64,000 bases of DNA from Nitrincola salilacus (GCF_046271865.1 NZ_CP176580.1:2356001-2420000), one strand, 5' to 3'; counted from the first letter of the stretch, positions 1 to 9,517 are shown. A program made the numbers and translations. The notes: generated by a model not told the origin, from the letters alone.

Positions 1-296
1 CCGGCAAAGCGAGCAACCAGGTCACGCAGTTCTGAGTAGGAGTAGCGGCACTTGGAGTCTGTCACCGGTGAATCATAAATGATGGCCGTCTGTTCACCAC
101 GCCCCTGCTCCACATGATAATCCAGTGCCATGTAGGCCGTATTCATCTCACCGTCTGCAAACCAACGGTCAATACCGTTCTCATCTTTTGACAGTATCTG
201 CTGCGGTGACTTATACCAAGGCAGGTCAGCGGCTTTACTGGCCCAGAAGGTTTCCGGATGTTCGATGGATGCGGTGTATTCTGCTTTCCAGGACAT
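1..296 (-). CDS. prpE: propionyl-CoA synthetase, N-terminal part (cut by window edge)
   Basis: Reverse-strand translation from the ATG at 296-294 begins MSWKAEYTASIEHPETFW and stays open to the first base, giving about 98 residues. It matches the N-terminal region of the acetyl/propionyl-CoA synthetase family, which activates propionate to propionyl-CoA through an acyl-adenylate. The segment with AIIYDSPVT and YSYSELRDLVARFAG is typical of PrpE. The AMP-binding core lies outside the window, so acetyl- versus propionyl-CoA synthetase rests on the N-terminus only. The gene is divergent from metH; a purine-rich stretch (AAGAGAGA) precedes the start. Confidence 0.8.
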   Translation of the reverse strand, partial: MSWKAEYTASIEHPETFWASKAADLPWYKSPQQILSKDENGIDRWFADGEMNTAYMALDYHVEQGRGEQTAIIYDSPVTDSKCRYSYSELRDLVARFA

Positions 297-682
297 GGGA
301 GCGGGTCTCTCTTAAGTTGATGGACAGACGGTTTCTTATGATTGTTGACAGTTACCCCTTCAATCAGTAGATACTTTAAACAATGATTCTCTCAAATAAA
401 CTAAGACAAAAGGCTAAAAATCCATTGAATTATACCAATTGATGATCTGAGTCATGTGAAATATAACTGCCAAGAGAAGACCCCGATTCGCTAAAGTGTC
501 GACAAAGTAGGTTAATCACTTAGTTGTTTCAGCTCGTAACCCCTCCTCCGTCTTTAATCTTTTTCATGATCCCATGAGTTCTCCTCACCCTTATTCAGCA
601 TGATTGCTTTACAATAGCCCTTTGTTTAGTCCATTTACTTTAGACTCTTAATTTTGCCAGTGACCAACAGCGGTATATTTCA
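297..682. other. intergenic region between prpE and metH
   Basis: A 386-base AT-rich gap between two divergent genes that must carry both promoters. I looked for a cobalamin riboswitch and a SAM riboswitch upstream of metH and saw no convincing conserved box. No RNA gene or credible small ORF was recognised. Confidence 0.4.
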
Positions 683-3600
683 GTGACCAGATCAGCACTC
701 TTCTCCAGCCTGCAGCATAGCCTCAATAATCGCATTCTGTTCCTTGATGGTGGCATGGGAACCATGATTCAGGAGCTCAAGCTTCAAGAGGAGGATTATC
801 GCGGTGCGCGCTTTGCCGACTGGCCAAGTGATCTGAAGGGTAATAACGACCTGCTGGTACTGACTCAGCCAGAGCTGATTCGCCGCATTCACTGCCAGTA
901 TCTGGAAGCCGGTGCCGATATCATTGAGACCAACACCTTCAATGCCACGGTCATTGCGATGGCCGATTACGGCATGGAGTCGTTGAGTTACGAGATTAAT
1001 GTCGAGGCCGCACGGCTCGCGCGCGAAGCCTGCGATGAGATCACGGCAAAAACACCCACGCGCCCACGCTATGTGGCAGGTGTTCTGGGCCCGACTAACC
1101 GCACCGCCTCCATCTCCCCTGATGTGAATGACCCGGGCTTTCGAAACGTCAGCTTTGACGAACTGGTAGAGGCCTATACCGAATCGATTGATGGTCTGAT
1201 AAAGGGTGGTTCAGACATCATCCTGATCGAAACCATTTTCGATACCCTGAACGCCAAGGCCGCCATCTATGCCGTCGAAACCTATTTCGATGAGCATGAG
1301 GTTCGCTTGCCTGTGATGATCTCAGGGACCATTACCGATGCTTCCGGTCGAACCCTGTCGGGCCAGACCACAGAAGCGTTCTGGAACTCTGTATCACACG
1401 CCCGCCCAATCAGTATCGGCCTCAACTGTGCGCTGGGCCCTAAAGAGCTGCGTCAGTATGTTGAAGAGCTGTCACGCATCGCCGACACCTATGTGTCCGT
1501 TCATCCGAATGCGGGCCTGCCTAATGCCTTTGGTGAGTATGATGAGTCACCTGAAGAGATGGCCGCAGAGATCAAAGAGTGGGCCGAATCGGGCTTCGTC
1601 AATATCGTTGGTGGCTGCTGTGGTACCACCCCCGAACACATTCGCGTGATTCGCGAAGCGATAGAGCACGAAGCACCACGCGAAATACCGGATATCAGTG
1701 TTGAGTGCCGCCTGGCAGGACTTGAGCCGATGAATATCGGTGCGGATACCCTCTTCATCAACGTTGGCGAGCGTACCAACGTTACCGGGTCTGCCCGCTT
1801 TCGTCGCCTGATCAAAGAGGGTGACTATGAAACCGCTCTGGATGTTGCTCGCCAACAGGTTGAGAGCGGCGCCCAGATCATCGATATCAACATGGATGAG
1901 GGGATGCTGGATGCCAAGGCAGCGATGATCCGCTTCCTCAACCTGATCGCCTCTGAGCCGGATATTTCCCGCGTTCCGATCATGATCGACTCCTCCAAGT
2001 GGGACATTATCGAAGAAGGTCTCAAACGCATTCAGGGCAAGGGCGTCGTCAACTCCATCAGCCTGAAGGAAGGTGAAGCCAACTTCATCGAGCAGGCACG
2101 CAAGATCCGTCGCTACGGAGCTGCTGTGGTTGTTATGGCGTTTGACGAGGATGGTCAGGCAGACACCTACAAGCGCAAGACCGAGATCTGTGAGCGCTCC
2201 TATCGTGTGCTGGTTGATAAGGTTGGTTTCCCGCCAGAAGATATCATCTTTGACCCCAACATCTTCGCCATCGCTACCGGTATCGATGAGCATAACAACT
2301 ATGCGGTCGACTTCATCCAGGCCACACACTGGATCAAGCAGCACCTCCCCTATGCCAAAATATCGGGCGGTGTGTCTAACGTCTCCTTCTCCTTCCGCGG
2401 GAATGACAAGGTACGTGAAGCGATTCACTGTGTATTCCTTTACCACGCCATCAAAAATGGCATGGACATGGGTATCGTCAATGCCGGTCAGTTGGAGATC
2501 TACGATGAGCTGTCGCCGGAGTTGCGTGAGCATGTCGAGGATATCGTGCTTAACCGCCGCGATGACGCAACAGAGCGGATGCTGGAGCTGGCCGAGAAGT
2601 ACCGTGGTGATGGCGGCAGTACGATAGCGAACCATCAGGATCTGGAGTGGCGCACCTGGCCGGTGGAGAAGCGTCTTGAGCATGCACTGGTCAAGGGTAT
2701 TGCCGACTTCATTGATGAAGATGTTGAAGAGTGTCGCCACCAGTTCACGCAACCGATTCAGTTGATCGAAGGCCCGCTGATGGATGGTATGAGCGTCGTC
2801 GGCGACCTGTTCGGTGCCGGCAAGATGTTCCTGCCTCAGGTAGTGAAGTCTGCACGCGTGATGAAAAAAGCGGTTGCGTACCTGATGCCTTTCATCGAGG
2901 CCGCCAAAGCGGAAAATGCCAGCAGCTCAGCCGGCAAGGTGATTATGGCGACCGTCAAGGGTGACGTACATGATATCGGCAAGAACATCGTCGGGGTCGT
3001 GCTGCAGTGTAACAACTTCGAGATCATTGATCTGGGCGTCATGGTGTCTAGCGAGACTATCTTGCGCACTGCGCGTGAAGAGAACGCCGACATCATCGGT
3101 CTGTCTGGCCTGATCACACCATCGCTGGATGAGATGGTGCATGTCGCCAAAGAGATGCAGCGTCAGGGCTTCACTATCCCGTTGATGATCGGTGGCGCGA
3201 CAACCTCCAAAGCGCACACGGCCGTCAAGATTGAGGGCAACTACAAGAACAACCAGGTGGTGCATGTCACCAACGCCTCACGCTCTGTTGGTGTGGCATC
3301 CAACCTGCTTTCGGCAGATAGGCGAGATGCTTTTGTCAAAGAGATACAGGCGGACTACCAGGCCGTTCGTGAGCGTCATGCTGAGCGTCAGGGTGCTCAG
3401 CGCAGGGTGAACCTGGAGCAAGCGCGCGCCAACTGCTTCCCGATCGAATGGGACAGCTACACTCCGCCGCAGCCGAAGAAGCCCGGGATCCATGTCTTTA
3501 ACGACTATGATCTGAACAAGCTGCGTAACTATATCGACTGGACCCCCTTCTTCCAGTCCTGGGAGCTCGCAGGCAAGTTCCCACGCATTCTGAAGGATGA

Positions 3601-4396
3601 GATTGTCGGTGTAGAAGCCACCAAGCTCTATGCCGATGCGCTGAGAATGCTGGACGACATTATCATCAATAAACGCCTCAAGGCGAATGCCGTGATTGGT
3701 ATCTTCCCGGCCAATACTGTGCAGCACGATGATATCGAGCTGTATCATGACAATGATCGACACCAGTTGCTGATGCGCACGCATCACCTGAGACAGCAGA
3801 CTCAGAAGATCGAAGGCAAGGCCAATATGTGTCTGGCAGATTTTGTTGCGCCCAAGAGTTCAGGCAAGGATGACTGGATCGGCGCCTTCGCGGTTTCGAC
3901 CGGGTTTGGTATTGATGAGATCGTTGCCGAGTATGAAGCCGATCACGATGACTACAACAGCATCATGATCAAGGCGCTGGCTGATCGCCTGGCAGAAGCC
4001 TTTGCCGAACACCTGCATGAACGGGTGCGCAAGGAGTTCTGGGGCTATGCCACTGATGAAACACTGGACAATGACGCCCTGATCAAAGAGAAATATCAAG
4101 GCATCCGCCCTGCTCCCGGCTATCCAGCTTGCCCCGATCATACCGAGAAAGGTCTGCTCTGGCAGTTGCTGGATATCGAGAACAATACCGGCATCAGCAT
4201 CACCGACAGCTTCGCCATGCTGCCAACTGCGGCTGTGAGCGGCTGGTATTTCAGCCATCCCCAATCACAGTATTTCGGAGTGGCCAAGATCAGTGAAGAC
4301 CAGGTTGTCAGCTATGCCAAGCGCAAGGGTATGACACTTGAGGAAGCCGAGCGCTGGTTATCGCCAAATCTGGGCTATGAGCCGGAGCAGAACTGA
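683..4396 (+). CDS. metH: cobalamin-dependent methionine synthase
   Basis: A 1237-residue protein, the usual full MetH length. It transfers a methyl group from 5-methyltetrahydrofolate to homocysteine through methylcobalamin. The homocysteine domain opens with LDGGMGTMIQ and has the zinc cysteines C249 (GLNCALG) and C312/C313 (GGCCGTTP). The folate domain follows (GERTNVTGS). The B12 domain has DVHDIGKNIVG with the cobalt-ligating histidine near residue 763. The C-terminal reactivation domain carries RPAPGYPACPDHTEK near residue 1140 for SAM binding. The start is GTG at 683, chosen because the protein then aligns with the family N-terminus; no strong ribosome binding site is visible. Large open frames on the other strand within it are shadows. 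Confidence 0.97.
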   Translation: MTRSALFSSLQHSLNNRILFLDGGMGTMIQELKLQEEDYRGARFADWPSDLKGNNDLLVLTQPELIRRIHCQYLEAGADIIETNTFNATVIAMADYGMESLSYEINVEAARLAREACDEITAKTPTRPRYVAGVLGPTNRTASISPDVNDPGFRNVSFDELVEAYTESIDGLIKGGSDIILIETIFDTLNAKAAIYAVETYFDEHEVRLPVMISGTITDASGRTLSGQTTEAFWNSVSHARPISIGLNCALGPKELRQYVEELSRIADTYVSVHPNAGLPNAFGEYDESPEEMAAEIKEWAESGFVNIVGGCCGTTPEHIRVIREAIEHEAPREIPDISVECRLAGLEPMNIGADTLFINVGERTNVTGSARFRRLIKEGDYETALDVARQQVESGAQIIDINMDEGMLDAKAAMIRFLNLIASEPDISRVPIMIDSSKWDIIEEGLKRIQGKGVVNSISLKEGEANFIEQARKIRRYGAAVVVMAFDEDGQADTYKRKTEICERSYRVLVDKVGFPPEDIIFDPNIFAIATGIDEHNNYAVDFIQATHWIKQHLPYAKISGGVSNVSFSFRGNDKVREAIHCVFLYHAIKNGMDMGIVNAGQLEIYDELSPELREHVEDIVLNRRDDATERMLELAEKYRGDGGSTIANHQDLEWRTWPVEKRLEHALVKGIADFIDEDVEECRHQFTQPIQLIEGPLMDGMSVVGDLFGAGKMFLPQVVKSARVMKKAVAYLMPFIEAAKAENASSSAGKVIMATVKGDVHDIGKNIVGVVLQCNNFEIIDLGVMVSSETILRTAREENADIIGLSGLITPSLDEMVHVAKEMQRQGFTIPLMIGGATTSKAHTAVKIEGNYKNNQVVHVTNASRSVGVASNLLSADRRDAFVKEIQADYQAVRERHAERQGAQRRVNLEQARANCFPIEWDSYTPPQPKKPGIHVFNDYDLNKLRNYIDWTPFFQSWELAGKFPRILKDEIVGVEATKLYADALRMLDDIIINKRLKANAVIGIFPANTVQHDDIELYHDNDRHQLLMRTHHLRQQTQKIEGKANMCLADFVAPKSSGKDDWIGAFAVSTGFGIDEIVAEYEADHDDYNSIMIKALADRLAEAFAEHLHERVRKEFWGYATDETLDNDALIKEKYQGIRPAPGYPACPDHTEKGLLWQLLDIENNTGISITDSFAMLPTAAVSGWYFSHPQSQYFGVAKISEDQVVSYAKRKGMTLEEAERWLSPNLGYEPEQN

Positions 4397-4416
4397 TAGT
4401 CCCATGCCTCCACTGG

Positions 4417-4452
4417 AGCAGCCCGGCACTCAGAAAGAGCTGCCGGGCTGCT
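4417..4452. terminator. bidirectional hairpin terminator
   Basis: A perfect 12-base stem (AGCAGCCCGGCA / TGCCGGGCTGCT) with a 12-base loop lies between convergent metH and the DUF924 gene and overlaps the 3' end of the latter. No clear T-run follows on either strand, so it may act as a bidirectional or Rho-assisted terminator. Confidence 0.6.
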
Positions 4453-4969
4453 TCAGAAACTCAATCTCTTCTGCCGTGGAAACCCTGCCCAGAATCTGGT
4501 TACGATGCGGATAGCGATCGAAGCGATCAATAATATCCTTGTGTGCCAGCTCGAATTTGAGGTTATTTTCCAACCCCGGCTCTGAAAACAGCTCTACTGC
4601 CCGCTCGTGTATTTGGCGCGATTCGCTGTGCATGAATGGCATATAGAGGAAGGAGCGCTGCTCTACTGGTAGCTGTTGGTTAAACCCTCGCCGAATCGCT
4701 TCCTGCGCCAACGCCAGTGCCAGAGGGTCCTGAGCAAATGCCGCTGGTTTATCACGATAGACATTACGCGAGAACTGATCAAGCACCAATATTTCGGCCA
4801 GCGCACCCGCGGCAGATTCACGCCAGTTAAACAACTCAACCCTGCTTGCTGATGTCAAAAGATATGAGAAACGACTTTTGATAAGTTCATCAACTGATTG
4901 ATCTTTAACAAACCACTGCGCTGGTGTGAGTTCCTCAAACCAGAAAGTCATAACATCCTGATAGTGCAT
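4430..4969 (-). CDS. DUF924 family protein
   Basis: A 179-residue protein beginning MHYQDVMTFWFEELTPAQWF. It matches the DUF924 family: FWF near the N-terminus, the LVLDQFSRNVYR block around residue 80, and FLYMPFMHSE around residue 125. Members are predicted TPR-like helical proteins with no established reaction. It is convergent with metH and shares the hairpin at its 3' end. A GAGG sequence precedes the ATG. Confidence 0.85.
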   Translation of the reverse strand: MHYQDVMTFWFEELTPAQWFVKDQSVDELIKSRFSYLLTSASRVELFNWRESAAGALAEILVLDQFSRNVYRDKPAAFAQDPLALALAQEAIRRGFNQQLPVEQRSFLYMPFMHSESRQIHERAVELFSEPGLENNLKFELAHKDIIDRFDRYPHRNQILGRVSTAEEIEFLKQPGSSF

Positions 4970-5002
4970 GTTTGCCTCGTATTTAAATAAGGATCTTCGC
5001 TA

Positions 5003-5164
5003 GGAGGCTGTCCGAGAATAGTGACCGTAGCGAGGGAATGTCCGTTTTGAGGCAGTTTTTGAGCTATTTTGAGGCGAATAGTGGTTCTATTCAACGAAAA
5101 AAAGCTCAAAAAATGACCAGAACGGCTTTCCCGCAGTAGGTCAGTCTATTCTCGGGCAGCCTCC
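5003..5164. repeat. MITE-like palindromic element
   Basis: A 162-base non-coding element bounded by inverted ends of about 25 bases (GGAGGCTGTCCGAGAATAG at the left; the right end reads GGAGGCTGCCCGAGAATAG on the reverse strand). Inner arms also pair (TTTTTGAGCT with AGCTCAAAAA), so the element can fold into one long imperfect hairpin. It encodes nothing and has the architecture of a miniature inverted-repeat element. No second copy was found in the window, so mobility is an inference. Confidence 0.6.
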
Positions 5165-5727
5165 AAGTATAAACCGAAAATGCTGTTCAACCGCAGCCGC
5201 AACTCAACCTCGGCATCTGCGCTAAGAGACTCTGCCCGCTCGAAAAGAACCGGAATCAGTATCGCCTCTCGACACAAGGCGATGGTAATGAAATGCAGGT
5301 TTTCATCAAGCTTACCGTGTGCCTGCAACCACTCACAACACCAACTGATCAGGGATTGCTCATAAGCATCTGTTAACCGCCGCGCCTCTTTGAGCTTATG
5401 ACTTTCTCCAAGCGCTATGCGATATACAGTCAAATGGTCAGACTGCGAGGCTATAAGCCTGAATGCTGCCATCAAACCACCCACCTGATCATCTTGATAA
5501 GTACTGCTCAGTAAGGCTCTGGATGCCTCCATCTCCTGCAGGAGCTGTGCGGCAACCTCCTCAAACAGCACCTGCTTGGTAGGAAAATTGTTATAAACCG
5601 TCGGTTTCGAAACACCAGCTCGTTGCACCACCAACTCAATAGAGGTGCCCTGATACCCAAGCTCGGCAAACAGCTCTCGCGCCATCTTCAGAATCAGTTC
5701 TTTTTTAGAGGGTCTGCCTCTGGCCAT
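5146..5727 (-). CDS. TetR family transcriptional regulator
   Basis: A 193-residue protein with a classic N-terminal TetR helix-turn-helix: RGRPSKKELILKMARELFAE, then GYQGTSIELVVQRAGVSKPTVYNNF around residues 24-48. The C-terminal ligand domain is divergent, so no ligand can be named. It is divergent from trpB, with a near-palindrome between them that could be its operator. The last residues (about LEAARE) and the stop codon lie inside the MITE-like element, so the native C-terminus was probably replaced by an insertion. Confidence 0.88.
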   Translation of the reverse strand: MARGRPSKKELILKMARELFAELGYQGTSIELVVQRAGVSKPTVYNNFPTKQVLFEEVAAQLLQEMEASRALLSSTYQDDQVGGLMAAFRLIASQSDHLTVYRIALGESHKLKEARRLTDAYEQSLISWCCEWLQAHGKLDENLHFITIALCREAILIPVLFERAESLSADAEVELRLRLNSIFGLYLEAARE

Positions 5728-5764
5728 AAATCCCCATTGACGTTACGTCGAAAGTGTATTAATT

Positions 5765-5784
5765 TTACCAAACCGTTTAGTTAA
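5765..5784. promoter_or_regulatory. candidate TetR operator
   Basis: An imperfect palindrome with half-sites TTACCAAAC and GTTTAGTTAA lies in the 81-base gap between the divergent TetR gene and trpB. Its size and place fit a TetR-family operator controlling both genes. This is pattern-based only. Confidence 0.4.
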
Positions 5785-5808
5785 TAAATTGATTGGCAGG
5801 GTCTGATA

Positions 5809-7032
5809 ATGAGTGAAGAAGGTCGCTATGGTCAATACGGTGGGAGTTATATCCCCGAAATTCTCTATACCAGCCAGCAGCAGCTACTCAAAAGCTACCG
5901 CGAGGCGATGCTTGATGAGAGTTTTCTGCAGTCGGTCAAGCAGGAGCTGCAGCAGTTTTCAGGCAGACCGACTCCGCTGACACACTGTGCTAATCTGAGT
6001 CGGGAGCTTGGTGGCGCACAGATCTACCTGAAACGTGAGGACCTGAATCACAGTGGTGCTCACAAGATGAACAACGTCATAGCGCAAGGCTTGCTGGCCA
6101 AGCGTATGGGCAAAACGCGCGTGATTGCAGAAACAGGTGCCGGCCAGCATGGCTTTGCCACGGCACTGGTTGCTGCACGCCTTGGCCTTGAGTGCACCGT
6201 CTATATGGGGGCAGAAGATATCGAGCGCCAGTACCCCAACGTATTCTGGATGAAGCAGCTAGGCGCTACTGTCGTACCCGTGACCACAGGGTCTGCCACC
6301 CTGAAGGATGCCCTTGATGAGGCGCTGCGCGACTGGTCAGCCAATTACAGCGACACCTACTATCTGATTGGTACCAGTTGCGGCTGCGCACCCTATCCTG
6401 AGATGGTAGCGGGATTTCAATCCGTGATTGGGTTGGAGTGCAAAGAGCAGGCGTTGGCCCAGTTCAATGCGCAGCCTGATCGCATCTATGCCTGTGTCGG
6501 TGGCGGCAGTAATGCCTGTGGGATTTTCCTGCCTTATGTCGGCTCCGGCACTGAACTGATCGGAGTAGAGGCCGGTGGTATTGGCGACGAACCAGGCCAG
6601 CATGCCAAACGCTTCCATACTCCTCAGGCCCGCTTTGGGATCGCTCAGGGCTTCTCCACCCGATTCCTGCAGGACGAAAGTGGACAGCTGCTGCCAACAC
6701 ACTCCATATCAGCAGGACTGGATTATGTCGGTGTCTCACCGATTCTGGCTGATCTGGAGTCACGGGGCGAGATCCGCATGACCAGCGCGAATGATGCTGA
6801 GGTGATTGATGCGTTTCGCAGGCTAACACTGCACGAAGGGGTGATACCGGCACTGGAGTCCTCTCATGCCGTCGCTGCGGCCTTGCGTGAGGCGCCTGAT
6901 ATGCTCCCGGATCAACATCTGGTGATCAATCTGTCAGGACGAGGCGATAAGGATATTTTCAATATCGCCAAAGCACTCGGCGATACGGCCTTTAACGACT
7001 TCCTCACTCACTATCTGAAACAGGATGCCTGA
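5809..7032 (+). CDS. trpB: tryptophan synthase beta chain
   Basis: A 407-residue PLP enzyme that condenses indole with serine to tryptophan. The PLP lysine is K86 in HSGAHKMNN, followed by the catalytic glutamate in ETGAGQHG, the phosphate-binding loop GGGSNACG, and the C-terminal LSGRGDKD. The sequence departs from the usual operon TrpB (GAHKMNN for GAHKVNQ, YIPEIL for YVPEIL), suggesting an atypical lineage. It is followed after 2 bases by trpA. No trpF, trpC or trpE is near, and a TetR regulator is divergent, so this pair is probably controlled apart from the rest of the pathway. Confidence 0.93.
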   Translation: MSEEGRYGQYGGSYIPEILYTSQQQLLKSYREAMLDESFLQSVKQELQQFSGRPTPLTHCANLSRELGGAQIYLKREDLNHSGAHKMNNVIAQGLLAKRMGKTRVIAETGAGQHGFATALVAARLGLECTVYMGAEDIERQYPNVFWMKQLGATVVPVTTGSATLKDALDEALRDWSANYSDTYYLIGTSCGCAPYPEMVAGFQSVIGLECKEQALAQFNAQPDRIYACVGGGSNACGIFLPYVGSGTELIGVEAGGIGDEPGQHAKRFHTPQARFGIAQGFSTRFLQDESGQLLPTHSISAGLDYVGVSPILADLESRGEIRMTSANDAEVIDAFRRLTLHEGVIPALESSHAVAAALREAPDMLPDQHLVINLSGRGDKDIFNIAKALGDTAFNDFLTHYLKQDA

Positions 7033-7034
7033 TT

Positions 7035-7805
7035 ATGAATGCCCTGACTGATTATATCCGGACACAGCGCAAGTCCAGCAAAAAACTGCTGATGACACAT
7101 GTGGTTTTCGGCTACCCCAGTATTGAAAAAAGTCTCGAGATCATGCACCTGCTACTTGATGGTGGCGTTGAACTGCTTGAAGTACAGTTTCCGTTTTCGG
7201 ATCCGGTAGCAGATGGCCCACTGATCACCAGCGCCTGTCACCAGGCGTTGTCACAAAAACCGACTCTGCAAAACTGTATTGACGAATTACAGACGCTATC
7301 CAGGCAGTATCCTGACAGTCGCATATTGCTGATGAGCTATCTGAATCCCTTGCTGCAGTTTGGTTTTGAGCGCCTGGCAGAACAGGGAAACGGCATTATC
7401 AGTGGAATTATCATCCCCGACCTACCGGTAGAGCATGACTCACTGCTGGCGCCATTGGCTGACAGCAGCATAACGCCGATTTGGTTACTGACACCGGACA
7501 CGCCCGATACCCGCCTTGATCAAGTAGTACGCAAGGCCGATGGCATGATCTACTGTGTGAGTCGCAAAGGGGTGACTGGCCAGCAATCGAATGGAATGAG
7601 TGGACTGGATGGCTACCTGGCTCGCGTCAGTGCTGCTACAGATCTACCACTTGGTGTAGGCTTCGGCATTCAGAGTGCAGACGATATCAGAAGCCTGCCT
7701 GAAGTCGCCGATATCGCCATTATCGGCTCCGGTTTGCTCAATGCCTACAACAATGGCGGCCTTGATAAGCTTCGCAACCTGTTGACTGAATTGAAAAACG
7801 CCTGA
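7035..7805 (+). CDS. trpA: tryptophan synthase alpha chain
   Basis: A 256-residue TIM barrel that cleaves indole-3-glycerol phosphate and passes indole to TrpB. The two catalytic acids fall at the classical positions, E49 (LLEVQFPFSDP) and D60 (VADGPLI). The phosphate-binding end VGFGIQSADDI and the YCVSRKGVTG segment are present. It starts 2 bases after the trpB stop. It is somewhat shorter and more divergent than operon TrpA proteins, matching its trpB partner. Confidence 0.92.
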   Translation: MNALTDYIRTQRKSSKKLLMTHVVFGYPSIEKSLEIMHLLLDGGVELLEVQFPFSDPVADGPLITSACHQALSQKPTLQNCIDELQTLSRQYPDSRILLMSYLNPLLQFGFERLAEQGNGIISGIIIPDLPVEHDSLLAPLADSSITPIWLLTPDTPDTRLDQVVRKADGMIYCVSRKGVTGQQSNGMSGLDGYLARVSAATDLPLGVGFGIQSADDIRSLPEVADIAIIGSGLLNAYNNGGLDKLRNLLTELKNA

Positions 7806-7871
7806 CAATCTCCTTTGCGCGCTGCTATGATCAAAGGTAAAAGCATCGCAGGGACAGGACTCAGGCTGTAA

Positions 7872-9020
7872 ATGAAAAGAGCGCTTATTCTATCGGGCGG
7901 TGGAGCAAGGGCAGCTTACCAGGTGGGTGTGCTCAAGGCGCTGGCAGAGATTCTGCCAGCAGATGCACCCTGCCCCTTTCCCATCATCTGCGGCACGTCG
8001 GCGGGTGCGATCAATGCAGTCTGGCTGGCAACACACACCGGCAGTTTTCAAGCGGCTGTATCCGATCTTGAATCTATCTGGTGTAAGCTGACACCTGAAC
8101 AGATCTTCAGATCCGATTCCTGGTCTATCTTCAAAGGGATTGCCCGCTTGGGCTTTTCGCTTTTTAATGAAGGTGCCGGGCGTGACAAGCCGATCGCCTT
8201 GTTTGATAACACCCCACTGTATGAGTTGCTCAAGCGCACTATCCCCTTTGAAAACATTGCGCCTGCCATTCAGGAGAAACGCCTCGATGCGGTCAGCATC
8301 ACGGCTATGGGCTATAACTCAGGCGAGTCAATCAGCTTTTTTCAGGGGAAACCAGAGCTACTGGGATGGCAGCGTCATCGTCGCAATGGATCTCCCTGTG
8401 AGCTGACACTGGATCACCTGATGGCCTCCTCCGCACTGCCGACCATTTTTCCGTCCGTGCATATCAACCGCGAGTACTTCGGCGATGGTGCGATCCGTCA
8501 AACCTCTCCTATCAGTTCAGCGCTGCATCTCGGTGCCGATCAGATTTTCATCATCGGTGTCAGCGGTAATCGCAGCCCCAAGCATTGGGGTAAGCGCGTT
8601 ACCGTCAAACACTCCCCATCCATGGCTCAGATCATGGGGCATATGTTCAGCAGTGCGTTCATCGACGCCCTCGAGGGAGATATCGAGCATCTTGAACGGA
8701 TCAACAAACTGGTTGAACTGATCCCTGAAACAGCAAGAGCGACCAGTGGAATAGCACTCAAACCTATTGAAAGCCTGATTATTTCACCTTCAGAGCAGTT
8801 GGATAAAATTGCTGGCAGAAAGATCCGCTACCTGCCAAAAAGCCTTCGCTTTGCAATGAGAGCAGTGGGTGCAACTGCCAGAGGCGGCGGTGCTGGCATA
8901 GCCAGTTATCTGCTGTTCACGCCTGCATTCTGCGAGGCGCTGATCGCGCTTGGATACCGGGATACGGTGTGGGAAAAGGAAAAACTGCAGGTTTTTTTCG
9001 ATCTACCACGGCAGCTTTGA
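7872..9020 (+). CDS. patatin-like phospholipase
   Basis: A 382-residue patatin-family acyl hydrolase. The oxyanion motif GGGARAAYQVG is at residues 9-19, the nucleophile is S43 in GTSAG, and the dyad aspartate is D205 in YFGDGAIRQ. The C-terminal 100 residues include a glycine-rich segment (ARGGGAGIASYLLF). No signal peptide is seen, so it is probably cytoplasmic or membrane-associated. It lies 66 bases after trpA and may be read through from it. The natural substrate cannot be told from sequence. Confidence 0.9.
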   Translation: MKRALILSGGGARAAYQVGVLKALAEILPADAPCPFPIICGTSAGAINAVWLATHTGSFQAAVSDLESIWCKLTPEQIFRSDSWSIFKGIARLGFSLFNEGAGRDKPIALFDNTPLYELLKRTIPFENIAPAIQEKRLDAVSITAMGYNSGESISFFQGKPELLGWQRHRRNGSPCELTLDHLMASSALPTIFPSVHINREYFGDGAIRQTSPISSALHLGADQIFIIGVSGNRSPKHWGKRVTVKHSPSMAQIMGHMFSSAFIDALEGDIEHLERINKLVELIPETARATSGIALKPIESLIISPSEQLDKIAGRKIRYLPKSLRFAMRAVGATARGGGAGIASYLLFTPAFCEALIALGYRDTVWEKEKLQVFFDLPRQL

Positions 9021-9027
9021 TCAATTT

Positions 9028-9498
9028 TCATTCAGCCTGTAGTTCCACAACATCAGCCTGGGTCAGTGTCATAAGATCCTGCGGGGATAGCTCAATCTCA
9101 AGACCCCGCCTACCAGCACTGACGAATATGGTAGCAAACTGCAGGGCAGATGCATCCAGAAAAGTATTGAGTTTTTTCTTCTGCCCCAGAGGGCTGACTC
9201 CACCCAACACATACCCGGATGAGCGCTCGACTGCTGCTGGCTGCGCCATGGCGGCTCGTTTGCATCCTGCAGCCTTGGCAAGTTGCTTCAGGTTGAGTTT
9301 ACGATTGACGGGAATAATGGCAACAACCAACTTCTGATTTTCTGTTTCAGCCACCAGCGTCTTGAACACCTGATCCTGAACAACTCCCAGCTTTTCTGCT
9401 GCCTCAAGCCCCCATGACTCGGCAGCGGGATCATGATGATACTCATGAACCCGATGCTGAACCGATGAGCGCTTAAGTGTTGTTATTGCAGGCGTCAT
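9028..9498 (-). CDS. ybaK: Cys-tRNA(Pro)/Cys-tRNA(Cys) deacylase, YbaK/EbsC type
   Basis: A 156-residue protein of the YbaK/ProX editing family, which hydrolyses mischarged Cys-tRNA(Pro). It contains KTLVAE, VVAIIPVNRKLNLKQLAKA and the glycine-rich GGVSPLGQKKKLNTFLD typical of YbaK. The ATG at 9498 is chosen because AGGAGA precedes it and MTPAITTLK fits the family N-terminus; the open frame extends further upstream but there it overlaps the neighbouring gene. It is 19 bases downstream of the TraB-family gene. Confidence 0.9.
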   Translation of the reverse strand: MTPAITTLKRSSVQHRVHEYHHDPAAESWGLEAAEKLGVVQDQVFKTLVAETENQKLVVAIIPVNRKLNLKQLAKAAGCKRAAMAQPAAVERSSGYVLGGVSPLGQKKKLNTFLDASALQFATIFVSAGRRGLEIELSPQDLMTLTQADVVELQAE

Positions 9499-9517
9499 TC
9501 CGCGGATCTCCTGCGCT

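Noticed and set aside
297..682. Possible cobalamin or SAM riboswitch upstream of metH
   Set aside because: No B12 box or SAM-type core was seen.
1547..2752. A 401-codon open frame on the minus strand inside metH
   Set aside because: It lies wholly antisense to the catalytic domains of metH, has no family match and is a mirror of codon bias in the real gene.
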